From an uncultured cyanobacterium (GTDB lineage: Bacteria; Cyanobacteriota; Cyanobacteriia; PCC-6307; Cyanobiaceae): DNA of 56,382 nt. The notes beneath the pieces were generated by a model that was not told where the DNA came from, did not search any database, and saw only the letters and a program-made list of their open reading frames with translations. The position numbers were made by a program, and so were the translations under genes. Positions 1-8,244 of this stretch are shown here, in pieces (positions within the stretch are counted from its first letter, which is position 1; every line of letters starts with the position of its first letter). Location: assembly GCA_903856805.1 (NCBI GenBank), contig CAIOCZ010000123.1, positions 1 to 56,382 on the forward strand, written 5' to 3'.

Positions 1-72
1 CATGAATCTTGCGGAGGACCTCCCAAAGTTTAAGTAATCTTGTCAATGGTTGATATAGCATTCTCCTTCTCT

Positions 73-95
73 GCCGCCTCTTTGGCGGCTTCTTC
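73..95 (+). terminator. Intrinsic terminator-like hairpin at window edge
   Basis: A perfect 6-bp stem, GCCGCC at 73-78 with GGCGGC at 84-89, closes a TCTTT loop and is followed by a pyrimidine-rich tail TTCTTC. It could end a + strand gene lying left of the window. The tail is not a clean T run, so it is a weak call. Confidence 0.4.
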
Positions 96-218
96 ATGTC
101 TACAAAACCTCTGCGATTTGCTGATTATTCGAGGTGCCCTTTAGAGAGATTCTGGATTCGTTGTGCCATTCTAATTTAATGTATGCCGATAAAGCGCTCT
201 GTGGTCAGCTTTTATAAA

Positions 219-764
219 TTAACCCACGATCAACTGTGGCATGTCGCGGACTTCGCGGAGCTCCTGATACAGGAGGAGGTGATCCCGGCAGGCATCGAGT
301 AGGTTGTCAAGCTGAGGGAGGCAGCCATTGACACGTAAAATATGCATGTCAAGAAGGCTAATTCGCTGGGGCTCTGCGGTTATTTCGTGTCCTGACTCAA
401 TAAGATTGAGAACGGCTCGATCAAGACTTAGTCGCAGCATGAAAGAGCTGTCTAGCCAATCAAGAGAGCGACGGTTGTAAATGAGTCGGTAAGACTCAAG
501 TTCATTTTGATCAAAGGATAGGTGCTGAACAATGACATCAGTTTGATTGGGAGGAGATACATAGCTTGCCCCCCAGCGACAGGGTTTGACATTTGCATGG
601 GCAACGCAAGCAATGATGATTGGTAGGTTGCTGGGATGCGGAAGGCGATAAAAGCGATGGCGATGACCAACTCGTAATTTCCGCACTGTAAATCGGTTCA
701 ATTGCAAGCCAGTTGAGTCTGAGTTCGATTCTTCCTTCACGGTTCGACTGAATGACCTTCCCAT
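219..764 (-). CDS. Hypothetical protein, 181 codons
   Basis: I do not recognise a family. The ATG at 764 sits directly downstream of an in-frame TAG on the minus strand, so the start is fixed unless translation begins further inside. The product is basic at the N-terminus (KLRVGHRHRFYRLPH, about residues 29-43), then mixed, with a Leu-rich acidic C-terminal third that looks helical. There is no signal peptide or membrane segment. Local GC is clearly lower than in the rest of the window, as in the neighbouring RTX-like gene, so the two may belong to the same accessory segment. No good Shine-Dalgarno precedes the ATG. Amino-acid usage looks coding, but I cannot exclude a chance ORF. Confidence 0.4.
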   Translation of the reverse strand: MGRSFSRTVKEESNSDSTGLQLNRFTVRKLRVGHRHRFYRLPHPSNLPIIIACVAHANVKPCRWGASYVSPPNQTDVIVQHLSFDQNELESYRLIYNRRSLDWLDSSFMLRLSLDRAVLNLIESGHEITAEPQRISLLDMHILRVNGCLPQLDNLLDACRDHLLLYQELREVRDMPQLIVG

Positions 765-867
765 CGGCTAGGGTAGTCGAAAATGAATTCGGACGCCGAC
801 GATCGACGAGGCAATCAGCAGGTTTACGGATGAGCTGACCCTTCGCAAGGATGGTCGAAGGGTCAGC

Positions 868-3366
868 TTGGAAGGCGTCCTTACGGGAGGGGCGTTGGGC
901 CTTGTCTTGCTCTACCTCGTTAAAGAAACTGGTGCTGCCTTGGCAAGGCCTGTTGCTAACGGACCCGTTCAGCTGGACGATCCAGTTGCCTTTGGTCCAT
1001 TTCGTTCGAGTAATGGCAAAATTAATGTTCAACCGGTTCAGGGAATCACCCTCGATTCAATGTCAGGCCGTCAGGCCAATGATGGCGGGGGGGATGGATA
1101 TACCAGTAAAGATCTTCATGGACGTGGAGGTGCTTTACCCGGGCCTCAACTGTCCACTGTTAAGCCTCTCATAGCTAACGAATCAAGCTCAAGTCCTGGC
1201 TCCGAATTCACTGTTCTCCCTAGTTCTGTCAGCCCCATCCCTTTTAGTCAAGGGGGGGGAGGTGTTGCTAGTGGGGGAGAACCCCTGCCTGTACCCCCTT
1301 CTCCCACGCCACCTAGTCCATCTCCACCCCTTCCGACGCCAACTCCAAACCCTCCAAATCCCACCCCTACTCCCCCTTCAACCGATCCGCTTCCACAACT
1401 TGTGTTGGTTGTTGTGCGGAGTTCTCCTTCTGCTGGATCTAGATCTGTTTTTGGCAATTCCCATACCAATAATGCCACCAATCAGTACTCCATTCAGGAT
1501 TCTTCTGTTACATTTTTGAGCGACGCTCCGAAGGCTTTGCAGTGGACGAGCGAACGGGAAACTCCAAGTATGTCAAGCTCAATGTTCAACGATGCAACCC
1601 TTTCACTGATCGCAGAGCATGTGAATATGCTGCGCAGTAGTCTCACCCTCGGAGACGGTTCAGATCTTTTGTTGTTCAGCGCCAGGGATCTACTCCCTCT
1701 AGGTCTTCTTAGTGCAGGGCTGACGGAGGCGGATGTGCGTTCCCGAACCACCACCTTTGATTCCAGCCAGCTAAACACAGGAAAGGGTGATGAACTAGTC
1801 GCCATAGAAGCTGTGACAAACCTTAAATTTACCGGACTTGGTGATAGTACTTCGGCAAAGCTGACTTTTGATTTGCTTGCCCAAGGACTGAAGGATAGCT
1901 TTGTTAATCTTGGTCCAGGTATTAATACTTTAACAATCAACACCGGTTTCTACCGTGGTACTTCCTCGGGTGTTTCCCTTGATTCGGGTCTGAATTTTCA
2001 ATTCGACAACGCACCTGTGATCACGAACCTGAACAATAATTGGTCGTTCAACTTGAATGCAAGAGCCGTTGGAGTGGACAATAGTCAAATATTATTTGGG
2101 GATGATAATGACGACCTTACGATTTTTACAAGAATTGACGACAATTTAGCTCAGGCTTTGGGGGGGCGTCTGTTGGATCCAAATACAACTATAAATCTAG
2201 AACGAATCGGGTTGGTCCATTCAAATGTTCAACTTGGAGGAGGAGATGACCGGTTGCGGATTAACGGCATGGTTATTGATTCCATGATTGACCTGGGTGA
2301 AGGAAACAATAGTCTTTTTCTGGAGCAGCCGGTTGACGGAGCAAGTGAAATTAGGATGGGCGGAGGTGCCAACACAATCGTATTTAACCGTATCCTCGGC
2401 GGAATCGTACATGGCGGAGCTGGCGATGACACCTTTAAATTGGAGCAGGTAAGCACTGCCGGCGAATTAATTGGTGGCGGTGGAAATGATTCTTTAGAGA
2501 GTGGTAAATCATTTGACGCCAGTCGTGATCTCTTGCATATTACGGCCAAGAATCAGGGATTTCTTAATGGTCTTCGCTTTGAAGAGATTCCAAACGTTGA
2601 TTTGGGGGGTAATGACGATCTTGTATTTCTTGATTTTAATTCTAGTCTCACGGGGCAGCTCCTCGGTGGTTCTGGGTTGGATCGACTGAGCTTCCGTTCC
2701 TGGAGCGATCCTGTTTCGGTGGATTTGGATCGCGGTCAAGCTACTGGACTTTATGGTGGACTTGCAGGTGGATTTAACAGCATTGAAGCTGCGAGTGGTG
2801 GAACCAATAGTGATGTCTTGAGCGCATCCGGTCAATTCAGTGCCATTGACGGTGGTGACGGTGATGACCTGTTGCTGGTGCGTTGGACGCCCTGGCTTGC
2901 CTCCGATACTCGTGGGTTACAGGTGAACGGAGGCAGTGGGAATGACTTGATTGTAATGAGTTTATTGGATGCATCTCAGCCTGAAAGTTGGGATAAAGCA
3001 TTCGGATTGCCTGATTTATTGGACGTTGATTTAACGTCTGCTCTTGGTAGTGGAGACACCTTGGGTTGGCTCTTGAATCCTCAGGAAGGGGTTCTGAGGT
3101 TGCATCCATCGGGTCTTGATGGATTAGGAGATCTGCGCCAGCTTCCTATTGCCCCCCTTGAGCAACTACTCTTGGGTATGGACTCAAGTATGCAGCAACT
3201 TGCTGTCAATACACAACCTCTCGTTGATGGCACTGGTCCCGCTGAATTGGTTTTGCTAGGAGACCATGGTTCAAGGGGTCACCAAGTCATCGCTATGTTG
3301 CCAAACGCGGCACTTGGTGTGTTCAATCCAACGTTGACCCCTTCAATCAATGTCCCAGGACTTTGA
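868..3366 (+). CDS. RTX-like repeat protein, probably secreted
   Basis: Large protein (832 codons from the TTG used here) of unknown precise role. Residues about 130-180 form a Pro-rich, low-complexity linker. From about residue 455 onward there are scattered degenerate calcium-binding nonapeptides of the GGxGxDxhx type: LGGGDDRLRI, HGGAGDDTFKL, IGGGGNDSLES, DGGDGDDLLLV, NGGSGNDLIVM. These are typical of RTX proteins that fold on Ca2+ outside the cell after type I secretion. No Sec signal is seen; a short hydrophobic stretch lies near residues 8-18. The frame is open further upstream to 787, and an ATG at 783 lies one base out of frame, so the true N-terminus is uncertain. No ABC exporter or membrane-fusion gene is adjacent. 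Base composition is AT-richer than the genes from 4.1 kb onward. Confidence 0.75.
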   Translation: MEGVLTGGALGLVLLYLVKETGAALARPVANGPVQLDDPVAFGPFRSSNGKINVQPVQGITLDSMSGRQANDGGGDGYTSKDLHGRGGALPGPQLSTVKPLIANESSSSPGSEFTVLPSSVSPIPFSQGGGGVASGGEPLPVPPSPTPPSPSPPLPTPTPNPPNPTPTPPSTDPLPQLVLVVVRSSPSAGSRSVFGNSHTNNATNQYSIQDSSVTFLSDAPKALQWTSERETPSMSSSMFNDATLSLIAEHVNMLRSSLTLGDGSDLLLFSARDLLPLGLLSAGLTEADVRSRTTTFDSSQLNTGKGDELVAIEAVTNLKFTGLGDSTSAKLTFDLLAQGLKDSFVNLGPGINTLTINTGFYRGTSSGVSLDSGLNFQFDNAPVITNLNNNWSFNLNARAVGVDNSQILFGDDNDDLTIFTRIDDNLAQALGGRLLDPNTTINLERIGLVHSNVQLGGGDDRLRINGMVIDSMIDLGEGNNSLFLEQPVDGASEIRMGGGANTIVFNRILGGIVHGGAGDDTFKLEQVSTAGELIGGGGNDSLESGKSFDASRDLLHITAKNQGFLNGLRFEEIPNVDLGGNDDLVFLDFNSSLTGQLLGGSGLDRLSFRSWSDPVSVDLDRGQATGLYGGLAGGFNSIEAASGGTNSDVLSASGQFSAIDGGDGDDLLLVRWTPWLASDTRGLQVNGGSGNDLIVMSLLDASQPESWDKAFGLPDLLDVDLTSALGSGDTLGWLLNPQEGVLRLHPSGLDGLGDLRQLPIAPLEQLLLGMDSSMQQLAVNTQPLVDGTGPAELVLLGDHGSRGHQVIAMLPNAALGVFNPTLTPSINVPGL

Positions 3367-4141
3367 AGCATTGATCTTATTGCTTTTGTCATCTTATTTT
3401 TCTGTTGCGGCTTGACTGGTAGCGCTTTGGTATGTCTGCTTCTTCGTGGGAGCTGCTGTGGCAGGTGCTCTAAGGTTGAGCCGAATGTGTTTCGCCAGCA
3501 GTTTTATGTGATTTCATATCAGTGGTAGTTCTCTTCCATTTGGATCTTCCGTCTGGATTTTAAGCCGCTATTTGATTCGGGATGATTAGTGTTTTCGCCA
3601 AAGACGCTTCTCAATTGATTGATCTAGTTTGATTGTTTCGGGCTTGAAAAGCCCTGGCCCCAATTGCCGGTGTTGGGGTTGGCCCGGTTTGCGCTCTGCG
3701 TTTCCTTCCCACCAGAGCTGAAATGAGCTCAGTCTTGGATGGCAAATCCATCTGGCGATCGGCTCGCCGTTCTCGGTAGCCAATAATTCCTTAGACCACA
3801 TCAAGTTTCGCGAGCAAACCCACGATCGTTGCCGACCAAGTCGTTTCTGGTCCTGTGGCACTCAACCTCGCACTCACAAACAACCGTGACCGGTTGCTCA
3901 ATCTGCAGCTCATGGGCAGGTTCCCAGGGTGCCTGATGGATGTTGCCGTGGTCGAGCCGAGGCAACCCACGTTTTATCCCGATTCGGTTGTCACACCAAT
4001 CGCTTCGGTTCGCCGAACCTCGGTGGTGAGGGCCGAATCGATTGGGTCGGCTGCTACGACCATGGCAACGCCAGCGTCCCACCACAGTGATCTCACCGGG
4101 GGCGAACGACGACCCCGCCACGCACACGCGCCATCCTCACC
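3367..4141. other. 775-base stretch without a confident gene
   Basis: No ORF here has convincing family character. A GTG-started minus-strand ORF at 3586-3861 (91 codons, Trp- and Arg-rich) is the best candidate but lacks recognisable motifs. Two adjacent hairpins are present: GGGCT/AGCCC at 3640-3654 and CCCCAA/TTGGGG at 3658-3678. Neither has a T run, so they are not standard terminators. The promoter of hspA probably lies in the last 100 bases. Composition shifts from the lower-GC left end to the high GC of the rest of the window across this gap. Confidence 0.5.
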
Positions 4142-4558
4142 ATGTTGACCCTTCGTACATCGTCTCCCTTTGAACTGTTCGATCGGATCGAACAGCAACT
4201 CAGCCAGCAACTTCATACCGCCGAGCGGGTTCCCGCCGCCGAGGTGCATGAAACCGCCGAGGCCTACGAGGTGGTGCTGGAACTGCCAGGCGTGGATAAG
4301 GACGCCATTGAGGTGAAGGCCACCGACCGCGGCTTGACGATCAATGCCGAGCGCCGCAGCCCCCGCGACGGCGACGTCCAGCCCGCCACGGGTCCGCTGC
4401 TGAGCGAGTTTCGCTACGGCACCTGGAGCCGCAGCTTCCGTTTCCCCCAACCAATCGAGCGCGAGCAGCTGGAGGCTCGCTACCAGGGTGGTTTGCTGAC
4501 TGTCGCGGTCCCCAAGGCCCATCGGGTCAGCAGTGTCACGGTGAAGGTGGAGGGCTGA
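4142..4558 (+). CDS. hspA: Small heat shock protein, Hsp20/alpha-crystallin family
   Basis: ATP-independent holdase chaperone that binds unfolding proteins; in cyanobacteria HspA also protects thylakoid membranes and phycobilisomes under heat. The 138-aa product has a short variable N-arm (LFDRIEQQLSQQL) and an alpha-crystallin domain over about residues 33-125. Visible landmarks are YEVVLELPGVDKDAIEV, a beta-strand run ending RSFRFPQPI and the GLLTVAVPKA motif that closes the domain. The C-terminal tail is short (VTVKVEG). The start ATG at 4142 gives the expected length. A strong intrinsic terminator follows, so it is probably monocistronic. Its last 23 bases overlap the 3' end of the convergent thermonuclease gene. 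Confidence 0.93.
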   Translation: MLTLRTSSPFELFDRIEQQLSQQLHTAERVPAAEVHETAEAYEVVLELPGVDKDAIEVKATDRGLTINAERRSPRDGDVQPATGPLLSEFRYGTWSRSFRFPQPIEREQLEARYQGGLLTVAVPKAHRVSSVTVKVEG

Positions 4559-5189
4559 GGTCGGACTCCTTCACGGTTGAGAACAGTCGGTCATGGGAAG
4601 TTCTGGCCCCCGGCTTCGGTCGGGGGCTTTTGTTGTGTTCTGAAGCGTTGCCGTCGGGGCTTACGGCCATCCTGCGGCTCTGGCGGAAGTCCCAGGGTCG
4701 GGTGATCCCCCCCGGCCATTGCCACACCCCATAGCGATGGCGGCTGGCCCGGTATTCGGCCTCCAGATACTCCTTGGCCTCACACCCCCGCAGGTAGCGG
4801 CGGTAGGCGAAGGCCTGGCCGTCCTCCACCATCACCAGGTTGATGTTGATGTCACTGATCACCTCCGCCACGGTGCGGCCGTAGCGGTCGGTGGTGTGGG
4901 GGAGAACGGTGACCTCCCGGCCCGGTTTCAGTCGGGTTTGGAGGTAGGTGCGGGCCATCCCGCCCCAGGGGGTCTGGGCGATTTCGGGGGCGTCGATGCA
5001 GGCCAGTCGGAGGGTGAGGAGCTGGCCTTCCCGGCGGACGCGCAGGGTGTCGCCATCCCCGACCGTGAGCACCGTGGCGCGGAATTCCCCTGCCCCTGGC
5101 GCGCCTAAGGCTTGCGGCGCCCCGGCGAGAGCGTGGCCCGCGCCGAACGCCAGGGCCACCAGGAGCAGGGGGGGGAGGGTTCGGGGCAT
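4536..5189 (-). CDS. Exported thermonuclease (staphylococcal nuclease-like)
   Basis: Ca2+-dependent phosphodiesterase of the SNase/TNase family, expected outside the cytoplasmic membrane. From the ATG at 5189 the product is 217 aa and starts with a signal peptide (MPRTLPPLLLVALAF, cleavage probably after ALA). The nuclease domain follows with VGDGDTLRV (metal-binding Asp), LRLACIDAPE (first catalytic Arg and the Glu) and DRYGRTVAEV (second catalytic Arg). An in-frame ATG at 5243 would add 18 residues ahead of the signal sequence and is less likely. The C-terminal 40 or so residues are low in complexity, read through the hspA terminator stem and overlap the end of hspA, so the tail may be an ORF extension without function. 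It is divergent from the GST gene. Confidence 0.85.
   Translation of the reverse strand: MPRTLPPLLLVALAFGAGHALAGAPQALGAPGAGEFRATVLTVGDGDTLRVRREGQLLTLRLACIDAPEIAQTPWGGMARTYLQTRLKPGREVTVLPHTTDRYGRTVAEVISDININLVMVEDGQAFAYRRYLRGCEAKEYLEAEYRASRHRYGVWQWPGGITRPWDFRQSRRMAVSPDGNASEHNKSPRPKPGARTSHDRLFSTVKESDLSPPPSP
4606..4632 (+). terminator. Intrinsic terminator of hspA
   Basis: Perfect 7-bp stem GCCCCCG (4606-4612) / CGGGGGC (4621-4627) with an 8-base loop containing TTCG, followed by TTTTGTTGT. It lies inside the 3' coding part of the convergent thermonuclease ORF. Confidence 0.9.
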
Positions 5190-5302
5190 GGGGATCCCCC
5201 AGGACAGCCAGACCACCAGCCTGGCAGTGACGGTCTTGGCCACACTGAATGGTCACACTGACTGGCCACAATGGTCAGGTTGCTCCCCACGGGATCGTCG
5301 TC

Positions 5303-5929
5303 ATGACCCTCACTCTTTATGGCGCCGCCCGCAGTCGGGCCTCCATGGTGCGCTGGTATCTGGAGGAGAAGGCCATCCCCTATGTCCTGGTGGAGCTCGA
5401 CCTCCAGGCCGGCGAGCAGCGCCAGGCTTCGTTCACGGCGATCAATCCCTTCGGTAAGGTGCCAGCCCTGGTGGATGACAGCTGCACGGGTCCCGACGGC
5501 ACAGCCCTCAAGCTGTTTGAAAGTGGCGCGATTCTGTTCCACCTGGCCGAGCGCTATGGCGAGGAATTCCTCCCCACGGGCCCCGGTGCCGCCGAGGGCG
5601 CCCATGTCAGGCGTTCCCTCACGGCCCAGTGGCTCCTGTTCGCCAATGCCAGCCTCGGGCCCGCGATGGTGATGCTTGACAAGCGCCCCGAGGACCTGGC
5701 GCACCAGCTGGCCAGCCTCGACGGCTGCCTGGCGGCGGCTCCCCATCTGCTGGCGGGCCTCTGGGGGGATCCTGGTTGGGGTGCGGCCGATTGCGTGGTG
5801 CAGGCTTACCTGGCCTACCTCCCCCTGTTTTGCCCCCAACAGGACCTCAGCCCCTTCCCGGCGGTTCAATCCGCCATCGCCGCCACCCAGGCCCGTCCCG
5901 CCTATCGCAAGGCGATCGGCCTCGCCTGA
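5303..5929 (+). CDS. Glutathione S-transferase family protein
   Basis: Soluble transferase that would conjugate glutathione to electrophiles or reduce peroxides. The N-terminal thioredoxin-like domain shows LYGAARSRASMVRWYLEE, with Ser in the usual catalytic area, then INPFGKVPALVDD with the cis-Pro of the glutathione site and LFESGAILFHLAERY (Glu-Ser pair binding the gamma-Glu). The C-terminal half is helical. I used the ATG at 5303, which begins at the canonical MTLTLYG; the frame is open to 5249 but the extra residues have no family counterpart. Length (208 aa) is normal for GSTs. Substrate cannot be told from sequence. Confidence 0.88.
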   Translation: MTLTLYGAARSRASMVRWYLEEKAIPYVLVELDLQAGEQRQASFTAINPFGKVPALVDDSCTGPDGTALKLFESGAILFHLAERYGEEFLPTGPGAAEGAHVRRSLTAQWLLFANASLGPAMVMLDKRPEDLAHQLASLDGCLAAAPHLLAGLWGDPGWGAADCVVQAYLAYLPLFCPQQDLSPFPAVQSAIAATQARPAYRKAIGLA

Positions 5930-6000
5930 GGGCCGCCGAGCCCCGGGCCAGGGGCGTGGTTGTCTGAGCCCCTTGACGCAGGGCCCTTAAAGCGACGAAT

Positions 6001-7719
6001 GTGCAGCAATTGGCTGCTGGCCGCCGGGGCCATTGCTTCTTGGACCGCCGTAGCCGTACCTCCAAGGCCCCCATCCAGGAGCCGACCCGCTCGCCGGTCC
6101 TTCCCCGCGAGGCCCCTTCCCAGGACACCGCTGCCTCGCCCCCGTTGACCAGCAGGACGTTCCTAGGACGCCTGAGGACCCGTGGCCTGAAGGATCCTGT
6201 CCAACCGAGGCGGCGCAGGCTTCGCCCCTTGGGTCTGCCCAAACGCTGGCTCGTGGTGGTGGTGCCGGTGGCCGTGGTGGTGGGTTTGGTGGCGATCGCT
6301 CCCCCCCTCCCCGAGCCCCAGTCCGCCCGCCGCGCCCTGATCCCCAGCAACGGACCCTTTCAATACCAGTCGGACGCTCAAGTTTTCAGCCTTGATTTCG
6401 ATCCCCGTCAGGTGGCCTTCGACCTCTATGAAGGTTGGGATCGGGAGCAGGAGGCCTATGCCGATCAGTCGGCCCTGGCCTTCATCTCCGGCCCGATGTA
6501 TGAACGCCATGGCGCCGAGGGCTCTGCCGAGCAGACCGTGCCCCTGGGGGATCTGAAGCTGGGCGATCGCCTCTGGCGCGGCCTGAACCGCACCGCCGCC
6601 CGCCAGCGTGCGTTTCTGGGGATTCGCCATAACGGCCAGGTGGATTTTGGCTATGGCGAGCTCACTCCCGAGCGCGTCGACCGCTACGACACCTTCATCG
6701 GTGGATTGCATAGCGTTTACAACGACCTCGAGGAACCGCCAGACACCTATAAGGGCGCTTACAGCATCAGCATGGGTCAGCAGATCCGTTACTACCTGCC
6801 CCGGATTCGGGTGGTCTATGGCCTCCGTTCCGACGGTCGCTTGGAGGTGCTGATGAGCCGCGATGGCCTCACCCTGGAGCAGACCCGGGCCCTAGCGCGG
6901 GAGCGGGGCCTGAAGGCCGCCTACCTGCCGGATCACGCGTCCAAGAGTCGCTTCATCATTCCGGGGGTGAAGGGATTCAGCCAGGAAGACGCCAATTGGA
7001 TCAGTGGTGGTGCCACCAGCTTCGTCCATGTGCCTTACATGCTGAGGTTGCGCCAGCGGGACTTCCCGCTGCAAGGCTCCCTGCTGGCCAGTCTCACGCC
7101 GCGGCTCGGCGATCGGCCCTGTGGATCCCCGCTGCAGTGTGGCCACAGCCTGGGAAGCCAGCTGCTCGATCGCACCCTGGCGGGTTTCAACCGGCTGATG
7201 GAGCAGGGAGTGGAGCCCCTGGCCCGGTTGTTGTGGGCTCCGCGGTTCCCCAAGCCCGCCAACCGCCCCCACCAATCGGCGCCGTTCCGGGAACCCGTGA
7301 TCACCGCCGATCCCCAACAGGTGCGGGTGCGCCAGGAACGGGATCTGAACCAGCCTGCGGCGGTGGACCATGCCGGACCCGCCGCGCCTGGGCCGCGCGA
7401 GGCCAGTGGATCCGCTCCGGCTCCGTCCGGGGCTGCCCAATCTGGAACCCCGGAGGACGCGGCGCCCAGCACCACTCCACCCGGGGCGGAGCCAGCCGCC
7501 CCCTCTCAGCCTGCAGCGGCCCCGGCAGCGGCTCCGGTCCCGCCCAGCGGCGGAGAACCCCCACGGGAACGGCCTGCGCCGCCGCCGGCCCAGTCGGCGC
7601 CGGCTGCTGCTCCACCGGCCCCGGCACCGGTGCGAGAGAGTGCGCCTGTGGCACCGCCGCCCCCCGTCACGGCCCCACCGCCGGTGGGCGCCCCGCCGCC
7701 GCTGCCCGCGCTTCCCTGA
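6001..7719 (+). CDS. Membrane-anchored protein with Pro/Ala-rich tail, cyanobacterial hypothetical
   Basis: Unrecognised function. GTG start; 572 codons. A basic N-terminal region (RRRRLRPLGLPKRW) precedes a single membrane segment of Val/Ala residues at about 84-101, giving a type II topology with the bulk outside the cytoplasmic membrane. Residues about 105-410 are a folded domain with conserved-looking blocks such as FDLYEGWDREQEAYA, FISGPMYERHG, RAFLGIRHNGQ and FIIPGVKGFSQ. The pattern recalls phosphodiester-glycosidase (NAGPA/DUF2233-like) proteins, but I see no decisive motif. Residues about 440-572 are almost entirely Pro, Ala, Gly and Ser, like a cell-wall-spanning linker. Upstream in-frame residues are Arg-rich and of uncertain reality, so the start could lie later. 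Confidence 0.65.
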   Translation: MQQLAAGRRGHCFLDRRSRTSKAPIQEPTRSPVLPREAPSQDTAASPPLTSRTFLGRLRTRGLKDPVQPRRRRLRPLGLPKRWLVVVVPVAVVVGLVAIAPPLPEPQSARRALIPSNGPFQYQSDAQVFSLDFDPRQVAFDLYEGWDREQEAYADQSALAFISGPMYERHGAEGSAEQTVPLGDLKLGDRLWRGLNRTAARQRAFLGIRHNGQVDFGYGELTPERVDRYDTFIGGLHSVYNDLEEPPDTYKGAYSISMGQQIRYYLPRIRVVYGLRSDGRLEVLMSRDGLTLEQTRALARERGLKAAYLPDHASKSRFIIPGVKGFSQEDANWISGGATSFVHVPYMLRLRQRDFPLQGSLLASLTPRLGDRPCGSPLQCGHSLGSQLLDRTLAGFNRLMEQGVEPLARLLWAPRFPKPANRPHQSAPFREPVITADPQQVRVRQERDLNQPAAVDHAGPAAPGPREASGSAPAPSGAAQSGTPEDAAPSTTPPGAEPAAPSQPAAAPAAAPVPPSGGEPPRERPAPPPAQSAPAAAPPAPAPVRESAPVAPPPPVTAPPPVGAPPPLPALP

Positions 7720-7734
7720 GCCGCCGTTGGCAGG

Positions 7735-8202
7735 TCAGCCTGCGGCGGCCAGGGCCCGGACCACGTCGCCACGGGTGAGGACCCCCACAGGCTTTCCGTC
7801 GGCCTGGAGGACGAACAGCCGTTGGGTGCTGCGGGCATGCAGCAAACGGGCGGCGTCCCTCAGGCTCGCCCCTGCTTCGATCGTGTGGGGATGGGGTCGC
7901 ATCACATCGGCCACGCTGTACCCCAGCACCTGATGCACCTGTTTGTCCCAGCCCAGGGGATTGCGCAGGTAGATCACGGCATCGAGCACCATCACATAGG
8001 GCCCCGCATCGAAGCCGCTCTCCCGCACCATCAGATCCTGTTCACTTAGTTCCCCCACCAGCTCCCCGGCCTCGCCCAGCACCGCCAGGCCACTGATGTG
8101 GTGATCGCTCATCAGCTGGACAGCGTCCTGGAGCGGGCTCTCCCGGCGCACGCTCAGCAGCGGGCTGGTCATCAGCTCAGCAACGGGGCGTTCGACAACC
8201 AT
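7735..8202 (-). CDS. Tandem CBS-domain protein
   Basis: 155 aa made of two CBS motifs and little else: the first at about 8-60 (VAELMTSPLLSVRRESPLQDA then HISGLAVLG and ELVGELSEQDL) and the second at about 95-152 (VADVMRPHPHTIEAGASL, RLFVLQADGKPVGVLTRGDVV). Such stand-alone pairs bind adenine nucleotides and modulate partner proteins by energy state; in plants the CBSX relatives act on thioredoxins. The insert between the motifs (YVMVLDAVIYLRNPLGWD) is typical of the cyanobacterial and plastid subgroup. The gene is followed upstream on the same strand by the MFS gene with a gap of about 42 bases, so they may be cotranscribed. Confidence 0.87.
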   Translation of the reverse strand: MVVERPVAELMTSPLLSVRRESPLQDAVQLMSDHHISGLAVLGEAGELVGELSEQDLMVRESGFDAGPYVMVLDAVIYLRNPLGWDKQVHQVLGYSVADVMRPHPHTIEAGASLRDAARLLHARSTQRLFVLQADGKPVGVLTRGDVVRALAAAG

Positions 8203-8244
8203 GGCCTCTCCTCAATCGGCCCATTCTGCTGGTGCGCCGCCCCC

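Noticed and set aside
3801-4127. 108-codon minus-strand ORF antisense to the hspA promoter region
   Set aside because: No motif, no start context and it overlaps a similarly weak + strand ORF; neither is supported.
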